From contig JAHECH010000250.1 of assembly GCA_024641835.1 (NCBI GenBank), forward strand, positions 1 through 6,524: a stretch of 6,524 bases of DNA, written 5' to 3'. This document shows positions 5,108 through 6,524 of this stretch, one piece after another. Position 1 is the first letter of the stretch, and every line of letters starts with the position of its first letter. A program made the translations under genes and the position numbers. This DNA is from Deltaproteobacteria bacterium (GTDB lineage Bacteria > Desulfobacterota > DSM-4660 > Desulfatiglandales > HGW-15). Below the pieces are notes generated by a model that ran no database searches, was not told where the DNA came from, and saw only the letters and a program-made list of their open reading frames with translations.

Positions 5108-6524
5108 ATGAAGGACCAAAAAGCATATTACCTTAGGATTGTTTTTGCCTCGCTTATTCTAGTGAGTGTCCTCGGTTGTGCGACGGAACCTATGGTCAAG
5201 ATGCCGGAGTCACTCCCGGCCAGCGTGAAGACTTACAAGCACTTCACGGTCTGGGCAGGGAATCCGGGCATGAAGAAAACCGGGGTCTCCGTGAACAAAG
5301 GCGATATCTATGCGATTCTGGCCACAGGAAGCATGGATTATTGCATGAGGGGGGGATGTGATTATCGCGATGTGAGGCCTGAGCATGGCTGGCCGCTGGT
5401 GGCAAGAATAGGCGAAGGGAATTATTTTCCTGCCCTGGCGACAGGTTGGGGCGGTAATTCCCTGACTGCAACTGACTCCGGGGACCTATATCTTGGATAC
5501 AGGTCAGGCGAACTCTACCCTTCGGGAGATCCAAAGAGGCCTGAATGGTACAGAGATGATTCAGGCTCTTTTAGCGTGACCGTTATCGTATGGGCCAATG
5601 ACGACTATCAAGCCATTGCAGGCTTCCTCCAGCAATTGAAGCAAAAGGATCCCAAAAACAAGGCGATAGCTGATGCTTTGGCTCAAGCAGAACGTATAAG
5701 CAAATACCAGTTGGCTGCGAAGGAGGCTTCAAAGCAGATTGAGGAAACAAAGAAAGAAATCCAGACCCTGAAAGCAGAACCTTCACCACCCTCAAGAGAG
5801 CCTCAAAAGGCTGAAAGCCCGAAAGCGCCCGTGAGCGCGGCTAAAGAGCAAAAACCTCCCCCAATGCCCCAAGCTTCTCTAGAAGGAGGGGAGAAGGAGA
5901 AAAAAATCGTCCAGTTGGAGGAGAGGTTGGCAAAATTGACAGAGCAGCTCGCCCAGCTCGATGGGGTGAAAAAGGAATTCGAAGAGGAAAAAAAGAAAAC
6001 AGAAGCCCTGGCCAAGGAACTCGAAGAAAAACAAAAGAAGGAACAGGATCTTATCATAAGGCTCAAAGATGGTTCCAAAGCTCCACCTGTTATCGTGATC
6101 GCCTCACCCGCTGAAGGCAGCACTGTGGAAGCGAAAATCGTTCAACTAGCCGGTGTGGCCGAAGACGAAAAGGGGCTGGCAAAGCTGGAAATGTTCGTTA
6201 ACGGCAAACCTCTTCTGGAAAGAGGGGGTGAGCGCGGTATCACGAAGACAAAAGATGGTGGCCCAAAGCGCTTCGATTTCAAGGAGAATATCCAGCTTGA
6301 GGCGGGTGAAAACCAAATCACTATCCGGGCTGTGGATGGCCAAGGTTTGATTTCGGAAAAGTCTCTCAGGGTTCATTATGCAGAAAGGCGTAAGAACATC
6401 TGGGCTGTGGTCATCGGGATCAACCGGTATCCCAAAGTCCGCCCGCTGAAGTATGCAGTGGATGATGCCAGAATGTTTTATAGCCACCTCGTGGATTTCA
6501 GCCGGATCCCCTGCGAAAACGTGA
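5108..6524 (+). CDS. Lipoprotein with LecA-like, coiled-coil, Ig-like and caspase (peptidase C14) domains, truncated at the right edge
   Basis: The frame runs from ATG 5108 to the window end without a stop, giving 472 residues; the C-terminus is missing. A signal peptide ends in the lipobox VLGC, so Cys24 should be lipidated; Ala at the next position favours the outer membrane. Residues about 45-162 resemble the PA-IL/LecA galactose-binding beta-sandwich: TGVSVNKGD, GWPLVARIG, SGDLYLGY and DDSGSFSVTVIVW. Cys79 and Cys84 could form a disulfide. Residues about 165-223 form a first charged coiled coil, 224-258 a Pro-rich linker and 262-320 a second Lys/Glu-rich coiled coil. Residues about 326-425 are an Ig-like domain of the Glucodextranase_B type (ASPAEGSTVEA, FVNGKPL, AGENQITIRAVDGQG). 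From about 428 the caspase fold begins: NIWAVVIGINRYPKVRPLKYAVDDARMF, the usual first strand and helix of bacterial C14 proteins. The His and Cys catalytic residues lie beyond the window, so activity cannot be judged. The gene is divergent from the DUF4384-cyclase operon. Domain order is sure, LecA-like assignment likely, sugar binding unproven. Confidence 0.9.
   Translation, partial: MKDQKAYYLRIVFASLILVSVLGCATEPMVKMPESLPASVKTYKHFTVWAGNPGMKKTGVSVNKGDIYAILATGSMDYCMRGGCDYRDVRPEHGWPLVARIGEGNYFPALATGWGGNSLTATDSGDLYLGYRSGELYPSGDPKRPEWYRDDSGSFSVTVIVWANDDYQAIAGFLQQLKQKDPKNKAIADALAQAERISKYQLAAKEASKQIEETKKEIQTLKAEPSPPSREPQKAESPKAPVSAAKEQKPPPMPQASLEGGEKEKKIVQLEERLAKLTEQLAQLDGVKKEFEEEKKKTEALAKELEEKQKKEQDLIIRLKDGSKAPPVIVIASPAEGSTVEAKIVQLAGVAEDEKGLAKLEMFVNGKPLLERGGERGITKTKDGGPKRFDFKENIQLEAGENQITIRAVDGQGLISEKSLRVHYAERRKNIWAVVIGINRYPKVRPLKYAVDDARMFYSHLVDFSRIPCENV

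Noticed and set aside
5803..6123. Minus-strand open frame under the caspase lipoprotein gene (also 5244-5534, 5583-5795, 6146-6487)
   Set aside because: The Ser/Phe-rich product is the antisense image of a Lys/Glu-rich coiled coil; the plus-strand frame has lipobox, domains and ribosome binding site.

Overview
The window looks like a chromosomal segment of a Gram-negative bacterium, most plausibly a deltaproteobacterium (Desulfobacterota, Syntrophobacterales-like). This rests on gene content and style: a DUF401 membrane protein, a CHASE2 adenylate/guanylate cyclase, a DUF4384 protein, a caspase-domain lipoprotein, base composition near 50% G+C by eye, strong GGAGG-type ribosome binding sites with some non-ATG starts, and an intergenic palindromic repeat. 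It is an inference from families, not a database match.

Layout. Bases 2-88 hold the last 28 codons of an unidentified plus-strand gene. It is followed in the same frame, 21 bases later, by a DUF401 integral membrane protein ending at 1387. The best start for that gene is a rare ATT codon at 110, placed 7 bases after a GGAGG. Bases 1388-1575 separate it from a convergent minus-strand operon and hold no convincing terminator. The operon is read from right to left. First comes an exported DUF4384 protein (4636-3929, ATG start). It overlaps by 14 bases a large membrane cyclase (3942-1576, likely TTG start) made of a CHASE2 sensor, three membrane helices, a class III nucleotide cyclase domain and a C-terminal extension resembling a degenerate PilZ domain.

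A gap of about 470 bases (4637-5107) then separates two divergent transcription units. It carries a sigma-70-like promoter for each direction and, between them, a roughly 144-base imperfect palindrome that looks like a dispersed repeat element. To the right, a plus-strand gene starts at 5108 and runs off the window still open after 472 codons. It encodes a predicted outer-membrane lipoprotein with a LecA-like (PA-IL) beta-sandwich domain, two charged coiled coils split by a Pro-rich linker, an Ig-like domain and the beginning of a caspase (peptidase C14) domain.

How it may work together (inference): DUF4384 and caspase modules recur together in bacterial proteins, sometimes in one polypeptide. 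Here they lie in divergent units, with the DUF4384 gene translationally coupled to a CHASE2 cyclase. An envelope sensing locus is plausible: an exported DUF4384 protein and a periplasmic CHASE2 domain would control cyclic nucleotide synthesis, next to a surface-anchored caspase-like protein. The sequence alone does not prove this coupling. The DUF401 gene and the gene before it appear to be an unrelated neighbouring unit.
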